Below are positions 1 to 9,475 of a stretch of 49,826 nucleotides of DNA, in pieces (positions within the stretch are counted from its first letter, which is position 1; each line of letters starts with the position of its first letter). The position numbers were made by a program, and so were the translations under genes. This DNA comes from an uncultured Flavobacteriales bacterium. Lineage in GTDB: Bacteria; Bacteroidota; Bacteroidia; Flavobacteriales_E; Vicingaceae. The stretch is from positions 1 through 49,826 of the forward strand of contig CAJWVX010000006.1 in the NCBI GenBank assembly GCA_913048175.1, in the 5' to 3' direction. Below the pieces are notes generated by a model. The model was not told the origin of the DNA, ran no database searches, and worked only from the letters and a program-made list of their open reading frames with translations.

Positions 1-147
1 TTAATTAATAATTTAGCAGACAGCTTATCTAAAGAACAAAAAGTAAAAAAAGAAGAGACCGAAATACTTCTAAAAGGAATTATTCAACAATATAACAACA
101 GGCTAATTAACAATCAATTATCAACTTCAAACCAACAAAGTCATTAA
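1..147 (+). CDS. 3' end of an unidentified CDS (N-terminus outside window)
   Basis: Open frame from base 1 (LINNLADSLSKEQKVKKEETEILLKGIIQQYNNRLINNQLSTSNQQSH) ending at TAA 145-147; no recognisable domain. Confidence 0.55.
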   Translation, partial: LINNLADSLSKEQKVKKEETEILLKGIIQQYNNRLINNQLSTSNQQSH

Positions 148-1021
148 AACAAAACAAAAAATATTATTTATTATCAATCCTATTTCAGGAGTTGGCAAAC
201 AAAAAGTCGTTGAAAAATTAGTTAGTCTACATTTAGATATTAACCAATTTGACTACACAATAAAATATACAGAAAAAGCAAAACATGCTATAGAAATCAC
301 TAAAAATAATACTCAAAATTTTGATGTTATTGTAGCTGTTGGTGGGGATGGATCAGTTAATGAAATTTCTAAAAGTTTAGTTGGTACAAATACTACTTTA
401 GCAATAATTCCTACAGGATCTGGAAATGGACTTTCTCGGAATTTAGGTATTCCTATGAATATAAAAAAAGCAATTCTATTGCTTAATCTAGGGGAAACTA
501 AACTAATTGATATTGTTAAAATTAATGATGATTATTTTATTGGTACTGCTGGTGTTGCATTTGATGCTTACATAAGTTGGAAATTTGATGAAGCTCCAAC
601 TAGAGGTATTCTAACTTATTTAAAAGTAGCCTTGAAAGGGTTTTGGACTTATAAATCGGCTAATTATACTGTTATATATAATAACATAGAAAAGAAGATT
701 GAAAAAGGAATGCTCGTTACCTTTGCTAATTCAAAGCAATATGGCAATAACATATTTATTTCTCCTAAAGCAGAAATTGATGATGGTTTAGTAAGGCTAG
801 TAGCTGTAAAAAAGTTTCCCTTAACCTCTTTACTATCCTTCGGTTATTATTTATTGAGCAAACAGATTACTAAGTTCAAGTATACAGAAGAAATTGAAAG
901 TAATAAGATGACACTTATAAACCCAGGAACAAAAATTCATGTTGATGGAGAACCCCTAGAATTAGATAATACACTAGAAATTGAAGTACTACCTAAAGCA
1001 CTAAAAATAATTGTACCGTGA
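143..1021 (+). CDS. Diacylglycerol/lipid kinase family protein (DAGK_cat, YegS-like)
   Basis: The frame extends upstream of the listed 455 ATG: IKTKQKILFIINPISGVGKQKVVEKL...FDVIVAVGGDGSVNEISKSLVGTNTTLAIIPTGSGNGLSRNLGIPM. It carries the family motifs NPxSG, GGDGS and PTGSGNG. No ATG/GTG/TTG lies in frame before 455; ATT at 143 is the likely start. Confidence 0.85.
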   Translation: MKTKQKILFIINPISGVGKQKVVEKLVSLHLDINQFDYTIKYTEKAKHAIEITKNNTQNFDVIVAVGGDGSVNEISKSLVGTNTTLAIIPTGSGNGLSRNLGIPMNIKKAILLLNLGETKLIDIVKINDDYFIGTAGVAFDAYISWKFDEAPTRGILTYLKVALKGFWTYKSANYTVIYNNIEKKIEKGMLVTFANSKQYGNNIFISPKAEIDDGLVRLVAVKKFPLTSLLSFGYYLLSKQITKFKYTEEIESNKMTLINPGTKIHVDGEPLELDNTLEIEVLPKALKIIVP

Positions 1022-1350
1022 GTAAAAAAAGAAATATTGTTTATTCTACTAATCCAAACTACGATTATGATGATGAAAATGAGGATTTAGAAACATTAGA
1101 ACCTAGAGAACAAAAACTAAAAGTACTAATTGATCGTAAGCAACGTAAGGGAAAATCTGTAACTATAATTACCGGCTTTAAAGGGTCTAATGATGATATT
1201 AAAGATTTAGCTAAAACGTTAAAATCTAAGTGTGGCGGTGGCGGTTCTACTAAAGATGGAGAAATATTAGTTCAAGGTGAATTTAAAGATAAAATATATT
1301 CCTTCTTGATAGATATGGGTTATCAACAAACAAAGAAGGTTGGTGGATAA
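1018..1350 (+). CDS. Translation initiation factor, SUI1/eIF1 family (YciH-like)
   Basis: GTG start overlapping the upstream TGA (GTGA). KVLIDRKQRKGKSVTIITGFKGSNDDIKDLAKTLKSKCGGGGSTKDGEILVQGEFKDKI is typical SUI1. Confidence 0.9.
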   Translation: MSKKRNIVYSTNPNYDYDDENEDLETLEPREQKLKVLIDRKQRKGKSVTIITGFKGSNDDIKDLAKTLKSKCGGGGSTKDGEILVQGEFKDKIYSFLIDMGYQQTKKVGG

Positions 1351-1383
1351 TTATTTTTTTGTAACTTACTTATTTAAACTAAC

Positions 1384-4300
1384 ATTGTACTTACTAAACT
1401 AACTCTCATTAAAATCCTAAAACACAATATTGCTCTATTACTTACATTAATTGTAAGTCTTTCTTCGTTTGCTCAAACGTATAACTTTGAGTACTACAAT
1501 GTTGAAGAAGGGCTTTCGCAGTCTCGAGTAAATTCTATTATTCAAGATGAAAGAGGCCATTTATGGATTGGAACTTCTGGTGGTGGAATTTGCAAGTTTG
1601 ATGGTGTTAACTTCACTCAGTACTCTGAAAAAGATGGACTTTCGGGAGATATTGTTTCTGATTTAAGTAAAGATAATGATGGTAATATTTGGATTACTTC
1701 TTCATGGGGAGGTGTTACAAAATATAATGGTCGAAACTTTTTCACCTTCACAAAAAAAGATGGGCTAGTTAATGATAATAATAACAATGTAGTATTTACT
1801 GATTCAAAAAATAGAGTTTGGATTGGGTCAGATTCAGGACTAACAGTCTATAAGGATGGAATTTTTAAAGCATATGACTATGAAAAAAAGAAAAAAATAG
1901 GTAAACATATTAATGAAATTGTAGAAGATTCAAAAGGAAATATTTGGATTGGCACTTCTAATGGAATTAGTGTCATTGGAGAAGATCAGACACTTCATAT
2001 TACTAACAAGAATGGACTCCCATCGAACAATGTTACAGTAATACAAGAAGATAGAGATGGCAATTATTTAATTGGAACAGACAAAGGAATTATTAAGCTA
2101 TTAGCAGGCGATATTTCTAACAATGTCTTTGATTTTGATCACAGCCTTTTTAAAGGTCTTAATCCTGAAATAACAGATATATTAATTGATAAAGAAAATA
2201 ATATTTGGATTTCTACTAAAAATACTGGCGCTTACCTCTTAAATAGTATTGGTGTTATTACTCACATAAGTAAACAGAACGGTTTAATAACAAACGATTT
2301 AACTACCCTCTTTTTAGATCACTCAGGAAATATTTGGATTGGAACTAATGGTGCAGGGCTTATTAAATATGGAAATAAAGCATTCACCTACTTTAATAAA
2401 ATAAACGGGCTAAATAGCCCGAGTATATTTAGTATAACCAAAGATACTGAAAACAATATATGGATATCTACTGCAGATGAAGGTATTTTTAAATATGATG
2501 GAAACACTTCTACTCAATTTAGCATTAAGAATGGTTTAGGTAGCAATATTGTTAGATCCTCAATTACAGATTCTAAAGGAGACTTGTGGTTTGCAACAAG
2601 TGAAGGATTGACAAGATATAGTAATGGAATATTTAAAAACTTTACTACAAGTGATGGGCTACCATCCAACAACACTAGAACATTATTATTAGATAAAAAA
2701 GGGAATATTTGGATTGGAACTTATGGAGGTGGTCTTTCAAAGTATGATTATAATTCTTTTCAAAATTTCACAGAAAAAGACGGACTTTCTCATAATTACA
2801 TACATACTTTATTTGAAGACTCTAAAGGAAATATTTGGATTGGTACTGGTAATGGTGCAAATAAGTATACTGATGGTAAGTTTACAAGTTATGCTGGAGC
2901 ATCAGGTTTTTGTAATTCATATATAGGCAGTATTACAGAAGATAAACATGGCAACATTTGGTTTGGTACTGACAGATGTGCAGTTATGTATGATGGACTA
3001 TATTTCAAACCAATAGCAGTTAAAGAGGGCTTGTCATCTGGAGTTATTTTTCTTATGCATAGTGATGCTAAAGGAGATTTATGGATAGGTACCAATAAAG
3101 GAATAGATAGAATAAGTTTTGACACTTATGGTCAAATTAATCGAATAAAAAACTATAAATCAAAACAAGGGTTTAGAGGTGTTGAATGTAATAGCCGAGC
3201 AATATATGAAGATTCTAAAAACAACTTGTGGATTGGCACCGTTAAGGGCCTAATTAAATACGATCCAACCCAAGATAAAACAAATGTTTTTGAACCCAAC
3301 ATTCATATTAATAACTTGAAATTATTCTTTGAAGATGTTAAATGGAGGAATTATTCTAAAAAATTAACCAAATGGAACAATTTACCTGAAGATCTTATTT
3401 TAGATTATAATCAGAATCATTTAACATTTGAGTTTTCTGCTATAAATCTAACTTTCCCTGATGATGTTCAATATAGATTTAAGTTAATTCCATTTGATAA
3501 AGAATGGTATAGTCCTACAGGAAAAAAAACAGCAACATACTCTAACCTACCACCAGGAGATTATAAGTTTCAGGTTAAAGCTAGAAATGAAGATGGCTTA
3601 TGGAACCAAAATCCGGTTTCCTATGACTTTACAATTACTAATCCTTGGTTTAAAAGTTGGTGGTTTATAATTTTCATGATTATGATTATATTTTATTCTA
3701 TTTATAAATTATCTTCTTACAGAGAAATGAAACAAAAGGAGATAAGTCAGGAACTAGAAGAGAAAGTAAGAGAGAGAACTGCTCTAATTGAAACTCAACG
3801 TGATGAAAAAGAAATTCTTTTAAAGGAAATTCACCATAGAGTAAAAAACAATATGCAAGTGATTATCAGTTTAATTAGTATTCAATCTGGTTATACTAAA
3901 GATGAAGTTGCTTTAGCCTTATTTGATGAGGCAAAAAATCGAATTCGTTCGATGGCATTAATTCACGAAAAAATGTATCAAACTGGAGATTTAACCTTGA
4001 TAGATATTCAAGATTACATAATGGCGCTGACCAATGATTTAATCGATACCTATTCTATTAATTGTGACATCTTTTTAGATATTAAAATCCATAAAACTAA
4101 ATTTGCTATTGATACGCTAATTCCTCTTGGCCTTCTATTAAATGAAATCATTTCTAACGCATTAAAATATGCCTTTGTTGGTTCTACAAAAGGGAAAATG
4201 ATCATACATCTAAGTTTAAATCCTGAAGACAACATTTTCACTCTACTTGTTGGCGATAATGGTCTTGGAATGCCTTTTGGAACATTAGAAAAAGAAGAAG

Positions 4301-4413
4301 GAACATTAGGAATGGAATTGGTAAAAATATTTGTGACACAATTAGACGGGGAAGTTAAAAGATTAGAAGAAAAAGGAACAATGTACAAAATTACATTCCC
4401 ACCAAGAGGCTAA
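1384..4413 (+). CDS. Sensor histidine kinase: signal peptide, two-component-regulator beta-propeller repeats, Y_Y_Y domain, TM, HisKA_2/HATPase
   Basis: Listed ORF starts at 2584, but the frame is open from 1378 with a signal peptide (LKHNIALLLTLIVSLSSFAQ) and repeated 'GNIWIGT..G' blades. C-terminus has TM WWFIIFMIMIIFYSIYKL, H-box LLKEIHHRVKNNMQVIISL and ATPase motif DNGLGMP. No ATG/GTG/TTG in frame before 2584, so the start is uncertain (1384 or 1408, both ATT). Confidence 0.85.
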   Translation: MVLTKLTLIKILKHNIALLLTLIVSLSSFAQTYNFEYYNVEEGLSQSRVNSIIQDERGHLWIGTSGGGICKFDGVNFTQYSEKDGLSGDIVSDLSKDNDGNIWITSSWGGVTKYNGRNFFTFTKKDGLVNDNNNNVVFTDSKNRVWIGSDSGLTVYKDGIFKAYDYEKKKKIGKHINEIVEDSKGNIWIGTSNGISVIGEDQTLHITNKNGLPSNNVTVIQEDRDGNYLIGTDKGIIKLLAGDISNNVFDFDHSLFKGLNPEITDILIDKENNIWISTKNTGAYLLNSIGVITHISKQNGLITNDLTTLFLDHSGNIWIGTNGAGLIKYGNKAFTYFNKINGLNSPSIFSITKDTENNIWISTADEGIFKYDGNTSTQFSIKNGLGSNIVRSSITDSKGDLWFATSEGLTRYSNGIFKNFTTSDGLPSNNTRTLLLDKKGNIWIGTYGGGLSKYDYNSFQNFTEKDGLSHNYIHTLFEDSKGNIWIGTGNGANKYTDGKFTSYAGASGFCNSYIGSITEDKHGNIWFGTDRCAVMYDGLYFKPIAVKEGLSSGVIFLMHSDAKGDLWIGTNKGIDRISFDTYGQINRIKNYKSKQGFRGVECNSRAIYEDSKNNLWIGTVKGLIKYDPTQDKTNVFEPNIHINNLKLFFEDVKWRNYSKKLTKWNNLPEDLILDYNQNHLTFEFSAINLTFPDDVQYRFKLIPFDKEWYSPTGKKTATYSNLPPGDYKFQVKARNEDGLWNQNPVSYDFTITNPWFKSWWFIIFMIMIIFYSIYKLSSYREMKQKEISQELEEKVRERTALIETQRDEKEILLKEIHHRVKNNMQVIISLISIQSGYTKDEVALALFDEAKNRIRSMALIHEKMYQTGDLTLIDIQDYIMALTNDLIDTYSINCDIFLDIKIHKTKFAIDTLIPLGLLLNEIISNALKYAFVGSTKGKMIIHLSLNPEDNIFTLLVGDNGLGMPFGTLEKEEGTLGMELVKIFVTQLDGEVKRLEEKGTMYKITFPPRG

Positions 4414-4494
4414 CAGTTATCTGTTCATAAACTCAAAAGAACACTCCTAATTTATTTAATAGAATAAAGCATATTTACATTCAATTATAATTAA

Positions 4495-5991
4495 ATGTAT
4501 TTAGTGCAAATCCTTATCAATACTTTAAGACTAAAATCTTTACTAACATTAACACTAGTTGTCTTATTTGGTGTTTCTTTCGCTCAAAAAGCACATCCTT
4601 CTATCTACAAAAAGGAATTTAAACAGTTTAGAAAATTAGAATACAACATTAATTTAATTAGCCGTTCTAAAACTAGACCTGATAAAAAATGGGATAATTA
4701 CAAAGGTGGAGCTATTAATACTTCAGATTCATTGTTTTTATTTGATGATATTTTTTTATCTAAAGCTTTCCCAACAAACTCTGATAAAATTAGAAATGAA
4801 TATTTAGCATTTTATTTCTCTCAAAAAACAGCAAAATGCCCTACTCTTTTCAGTTTGTTAAAATATTATGAACAGACTATAGAAAAAGGTCTTATTGAAA
4901 ATGATCTTCCCAAAGAATTAAAGTTACTTCCTGTAGTTTGTTCTGCTTTCAATCCAAATTCTGATAATGGAATTGGTGGTTATGGTTATTGGCACTTAAA
5001 TTATCCTCAAGCAATAAAATATGGTTTAACTATAAATCGTTTTGTAGATGAACGTTCTGATTTTGAAAAATCAACCAAAGCAGCTACACTATACATTAAA
5101 GATCTATATTCAATGTATAACGATTGGGAATTAACGTTAACAGCATATTCATGTGGTGTTAGCTCAGTAAACAAATTATTAAACCGCTATAAAGCTAAAA
5201 AATATAAAGAAATATTTCCTTTTCTTCCTACAGAAACTAAAGATTTAGTTCAAGCTTTTGTAGCGATGAACTATATTTATAATTATGATAATTACGGAGC
5301 TATTGATTTAAATCCAATCTTCAATTTAGATACTATTCATATTGAAAGAAAACTACAACTAGAAGCTATTAACTATGTAATTGGGGTTAAGTCAAAAGAC
5401 TTAATATTATTAAACCCGACACTGACAAGAGAAATCTTACCAAACAATTTTAAAGCTTTCTTTCCTAAAGGGAAAGGTGAAATATTTATAGAGTTTAAGG
5501 ACAGCATCTATTTCTATCAAGATTCTGTAATAAACAAACCTAAAACTAAAGAACCAGGGTTTACCATTCCTAAAGATGGAAAGCCTTATACATACACAGT
5601 TCGTTCTGGCGATGTTTTAGGATTAATAGCAGGCAAGAATAACGTTAGAGTTTCTCAAATACAAGATTGGAATGGATTAAGTGGCACAAGAATTAATGTT
5701 GGCCAGAAACTAACAATTTACGGAAAGAGTACTTCTAAAAAGAAGCCAGAAGTTAGAATTCAGAAGATAGAAAACAAAGAGGTTAAGAAAACGATCACGA
5801 AAGAAACCTCAAAACCTAAAACTCAAAACCCATCACCGAAAAGCTACTCCACTTACATTGTCAAGTCTGGTGATAATCTTTGGATAATTGCTAAAAAATA
5901 TTCAGGAGTTTCTGCACAAAACATTATGGACTATAATAGTATTGATGGGAACCTAAATATTGGTCAGTCTATAAAAATTCCAAAATACTAA
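4495..5991 (+). CDS. Lytic transglycosylase-like (MltD-type) protein with two C-terminal LysM domains
   Basis: N-terminal signal region; LPKELKLLPVVCSAFNPNSDNGIGGYGYWHLNYPQAIKYGL resembles SLT/MltD; LysM repeats YTVRSGDVLGLIAGKNNVRVSQIQDWNGL and YIVKSGDNLWIIAKKYSGVSAQNIMDYNSI. Confidence 0.8.
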   Translation: MYLVQILINTLRLKSLLTLTLVVLFGVSFAQKAHPSIYKKEFKQFRKLEYNINLISRSKTRPDKKWDNYKGGAINTSDSLFLFDDIFLSKAFPTNSDKIRNEYLAFYFSQKTAKCPTLFSLLKYYEQTIEKGLIENDLPKELKLLPVVCSAFNPNSDNGIGGYGYWHLNYPQAIKYGLTINRFVDERSDFEKSTKAATLYIKDLYSMYNDWELTLTAYSCGVSSVNKLLNRYKAKKYKEIFPFLPTETKDLVQAFVAMNYIYNYDNYGAIDLNPIFNLDTIHIERKLQLEAINYVIGVKSKDLILLNPTLTREILPNNFKAFFPKGKGEIFIEFKDSIYFYQDSVINKPKTKEPGFTIPKDGKPYTYTVRSGDVLGLIAGKNNVRVSQIQDWNGLSGTRINVGQKLTIYGKSTSKKKPEVRIQKIENKEVKKTITKETSKPKTQNPSPKSYSTYIVKSGDNLWIIAKKYSGVSAQNIMDYNSIDGNLNIGQSIKIPKY

Positions 5992-7533
5992 ATGGAAAAC
6001 AACAAAAACATAAATCCACTTGAAACGCTATTAAGCTTATTAGCTGTAATGGGTTTATTGTGTTTAATTATGTTTTTATTTCCAGAAAAAGGATTACAAA
6101 TTGGGAGCTCTAAAGTGCAATTCCCTAGCATTAATAAGTTTTTTGTTCCTGAAATGGAAAAGGATAGCTTATCTAAAATGGAAGATGACTTGGCTGAATT
6201 ATTTGATTCTACCATTATTGTTAGTCAAATAGACTCAGCAGTAATCCAATACAAATTAGATTCTTTAAAGAATTTTAGACAGAGTTTACAGCTCAACGAT
6301 AAAGGTAAATCTGCTATGCATCTCTTTTTTGCTGCTTTAGATAATGCAAAAAAGAAAAAAGTGAGAATTATGCACTATGGAGACTCTCAGATTGAAGCTG
6401 ACAGAATCACATCTTATTTAAGAAACGAATTACAAAAGAAATTTGGCGGTTATGGAACAGGGTTATTCCCGATCATACAAGTTGCTCCAAAAATGAGTGT
6501 AAATACAGAATACTCTGAAAATTGGAAAAGATACCCCGGTTTTGGCAGGAAAGATACAACGGTAAAACATATGAGGTATGGAGCATTAATGTCTTTTTGC
6601 AGATATTCTCCTGTTCCTCAAACAGATATAATAAACGATAGTATTCTGCTTGAAGGTTGGTTGAAAATAAAAAAACCAAGAGCATCTTACGGAAGAACAA
6701 AAACTTACTCTCAATTAAAAATATTTTTAAGTAATTCTCATAGTAACATCAGATATAAAATTGTTGCTGATGGAGTTGAACTTGTTAAGGGAACAATTTC
6801 TGCAAACACACCATTTCAGACTCTAAAAGCCAGTTTTATTAAAACACCAGAAGAAATTACAGTAACCTTTAGTGGTAATGATAGTCCAGATATCTATGGG
6901 ATTTCTTTAGAAGGAAATAATGGTATTGTTATGGATAATATTCCTTTAAGAGGTTCCTCTGGAACTATATTTACAAAGCAGGACGGAACACTTTTAGGTA
7001 ATATGTATGCGAACCTCTCTCCTGCTTTAATTTTAATGGAATTTGGAGGAAATACAATTCCTTACATCAAAAATGAAAAGAGTGCTTTAGATTATGGTAG
7101 ATGGTTTAAATCTCAAATCAACTTTATGAAAAAACAAAACCCTCAAGCTGCCATTATTATTATTGGTCCTGGAGATATGTCTACTAAAGAAGGAACTGAT
7201 TTTATTACGTATCCTATGTTAGAAAATGTTAGAGATGCTCTCAAAGATGCAGCAATAAGTTCTGGATGTGTTTTTTGGGATATGTACGAAGTAATGGGAG
7301 GAAAAAATTCAATGCCTATATGGGTAAATTCCGAACCTTCTTTAGCTTCCTCTGATCACATTCACTTTAGTCCCAAAGGAGCTAAAAAAATGGCAGAGAA
7401 ATTTAATGTTAAACTATTTGAAATGTATAATGAGTATAAAGAAATTAAAGTGAAAAGTCATAAAGTTGAAAAGTTAGAAAGTCATCAGTCTTTAGTTGAT
7501 AGTCTTCAAAAGAAATCAAACCTTAAACTCTAA
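5992..7533 (+). CDS. Membrane-anchored SGNH/GDSL-like hydrolase or O-acetyltransferase partner
   Basis: N-terminal TM; block I RIMHYGDSQIEADRIT; GGN; C-terminal SDHIHFSPKGA (DxxH). Confidence 0.75.
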   Translation: MENNKNINPLETLLSLLAVMGLLCLIMFLFPEKGLQIGSSKVQFPSINKFFVPEMEKDSLSKMEDDLAELFDSTIIVSQIDSAVIQYKLDSLKNFRQSLQLNDKGKSAMHLFFAALDNAKKKKVRIMHYGDSQIEADRITSYLRNELQKKFGGYGTGLFPIIQVAPKMSVNTEYSENWKRYPGFGRKDTTVKHMRYGALMSFCRYSPVPQTDIINDSILLEGWLKIKKPRASYGRTKTYSQLKIFLSNSHSNIRYKIVADGVELVKGTISANTPFQTLKASFIKTPEEITVTFSGNDSPDIYGISLEGNNGIVMDNIPLRGSSGTIFTKQDGTLLGNMYANLSPALILMEFGGNTIPYIKNEKSALDYGRWFKSQINFMKKQNPQAAIIIIGPGDMSTKEGTDFITYPMLENVRDALKDAAISSGCVFWDMYEVMGGKNSMPIWVNSEPSLASSDHIHFSPKGAKKMAEKFNVKLFEMYNEYKEIKVKSHKVEKLESHQSLVDSLQKKSNLKL

Positions 7534-7536
7534 AAT

Positions 7537-8775
7537 TTGAACATTAAGCTCCATATATTAACTTTTATTCTCATAAGTCTAAAGATTGCATGTCAAGGTC
7601 AATCTAACCCGCACTTATTACCTGATCATGATTTTGTAGTTTATGATTCTGCTGATGTCAGGTTTTACAATGACAGCTCAAATTTTGATAACTTCTTTAA
7701 AAAGTTAGATGATGCTATTTTCAATGGAAAAGGAAAAGCTAGAGTTATGCAAATTGGAGGCTCTCATATTCAGGCAGATATTTGGTCTGATCAGATCCGT
7801 AAAAACTTTCAAAAAGTATCACCAAACTTAAATGGAGGACGAGGATTCTTATTCCCATACAGATTGGCTCATACTAACAACCCTTACTATTACAAATGTA
7901 CTTCTACTGGAGAGTGGAAAGGGTTTAGAAACTCTTTAATGAAACAAGATACCACTTGGGGCGTTTCAGGAATTACTGCAGCAACCAAAGATAGCGCTGC
8001 AACACTTAAATTTTATTTTAGAGGAGAAGATACTCCTTACTATGATTTTAATAGTATTAAAATATTCCACGATGTAGATTCCAGTAATTATTGCATTGAA
8101 TTAATTTCTGACACTTGCTCATTTATTCGTGTAAATACCGAAATTGGCTATACTGAGTTTGTTTTTGATCATTATGTAGATTCTTTTGAATTGAACATAT
8201 ACAGACAAGATACCGTTGTTTCAGCATTTAATTTATACGGAATTAGCTTAGATAATAATGATCCTGGAGTAGTTTATACATCTATTGGAGTGAACGGTGC
8301 AAGTACAAAAAGTTATTTAAGGTGTGACCTATTTACCAAGCACCTAAAAGCTGTAAACCCTGACTTAGTTATTTTTTGTATAGGAATTAATGATGCTTAT
8401 GACCCTAGTTTTAACCCTCAAAATTATGAGAACAATTATGACACTTTGGTTCACTGGATAAAATCTGTTAATCCAAATGCAGAGTTTCTATTTGTTACCA
8501 ATAACGATAGTTATTACAAAAGAAGATATCCTAACAAAAGAGCATTTGAAGCTAGAGATGCTATGATAAGATTGGCAAAGAAGCATAATTCAGGAATGTG
8601 GGATATGTTTAATATTATGGGAGGTTTAGGCTCTTGTAACAAATGGATTAAAAACGGTTGTGCTAAAAAAGATAAAATCCATTTGACAAAAAAAGGTTAT
8701 ATCCTAATGGGTGATTTAATGTTCTCTGCAATAATGAAAGAATATTCTACTTATTTGAAAATTGAGAATAAATAA
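7537..8775 (+). CDS. SGNH/GDSL-like lipoprotein, paralogous in plan to the upstream gene
   Basis: TTG start; lipobox-like ISLKIAC; block I RVMQIGGSHIQADIWSD; FCIGINDAY; C-terminal KDKIHLTKKGY. Confidence 0.75.
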   Translation: MNIKLHILTFILISLKIACQGQSNPHLLPDHDFVVYDSADVRFYNDSSNFDNFFKKLDDAIFNGKGKARVMQIGGSHIQADIWSDQIRKNFQKVSPNLNGGRGFLFPYRLAHTNNPYYYKCTSTGEWKGFRNSLMKQDTTWGVSGITAATKDSAATLKFYFRGEDTPYYDFNSIKIFHDVDSSNYCIELISDTCSFIRVNTEIGYTEFVFDHYVDSFELNIYRQDTVVSAFNLYGISLDNNDPGVVYTSIGVNGASTKSYLRCDLFTKHLKAVNPDLVIFCIGINDAYDPSFNPQNYENNYDTLVHWIKSVNPNAEFLFVTNNDSYYKRRYPNKRAFEARDAMIRLAKKHNSGMWDMFNIMGGLGSCNKWIKNGCAKKDKIHLTKKGYILMGDLMFSAIMKEYSTYLKIENK

Positions 8776-8821
8776 TTATGAGTAATAAAATAGATTTTCA
8801 CTTTAATAAATTTTCAACTTT

Positions 8822-9475
8822 ATGAACTCCATTAAGGCAGTAATATATGATATGGATGGTGTTATAATTGACTCTGAACCATTATGGAGAGAAGCTTTAA
8901 TATATTGCTTTAACAAAGTTGGTTTTGACTTTAGTCAAGATAAATGTAGAGTAACCCAAGGTATGCGTTTAATCGAAGTTGTTGAATACTGGTACGCTCA
9001 ACAACCTTGGAAAGGGAAATCTATTAAAGAAGTTGATCAAGATATTCTAACAAAAGTAACAGCACTTATTTCTGAAAAAGGAATAGCAATGGATGGTGTT
9101 TATGAATCTATAGAACTATTTAAATCTAAAGGATACAAAATAGCTCTTGCCTCCTCTTCTGCTTCATCTTTAATAAATGTTGTATTAGATAAATTAAATA
9201 TTAAAGATGAATTTGAAGTAGTAAATTCTGCTGAGTATTTAAAATTTGGAAAACCACATCCTGAAGTATTTATAAAAACTGCCCAAGAATTAAATGTTCC
9301 TCCAATAAACTGTTTAGTTATTGAAGATTCATTTCATGGTGTTTTAGCTGGTAAATCTGCAGTAATGAAAGTTATCGCTATCCCTGAAGAGAAATATCAT
9401 AACGATCCAAGATTTAGTATTGCGGATTATAATTTAAAAAGTTTAAAAGAATTAGACACTATAAATTTTGACTGA
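8822..9475 (+). CDS. HAD-family phosphatase (beta-PGM/YniC-like)
   Basis: MNSIKAVIYDMDGVIIDSEPLW, ALASSSASS, KPHPEVF, VIEDSFHGVLAGKSA: all HAD motifs present. Confidence 0.88.
   Translation: MNSIKAVIYDMDGVIIDSEPLWREALIYCFNKVGFDFSQDKCRVTQGMRLIEVVEYWYAQQPWKGKSIKEVDQDILTKVTALISEKGIAMDGVYESIELFKSKGYKIALASSSASSLINVVLDKLNIKDEFEVVNSAEYLKFGKPHPEVFIKTAQELNVPPINCLVIEDSFHGVLAGKSAVMKVIAIPEEKYHNDPRFSIADYNLKSLKELDTINFD

Noticed and set aside
2584-2586. TTG at 2584 as the true start of the sensor kinase
   Set aside because: About 400 upstream in-frame codons encode a signal peptide and further propeller blades.
2714-2926. Listed ORF inside the propeller kinase
   Set aside because: Shifted-frame shadow of the repetitive blade sequence; the main frame is clearly coding.
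4050-4388. Antisense 112-aa ORF over the kinase ATPase domain
   Set aside because: Antisense shadow of a conserved domain; no signal or family features.
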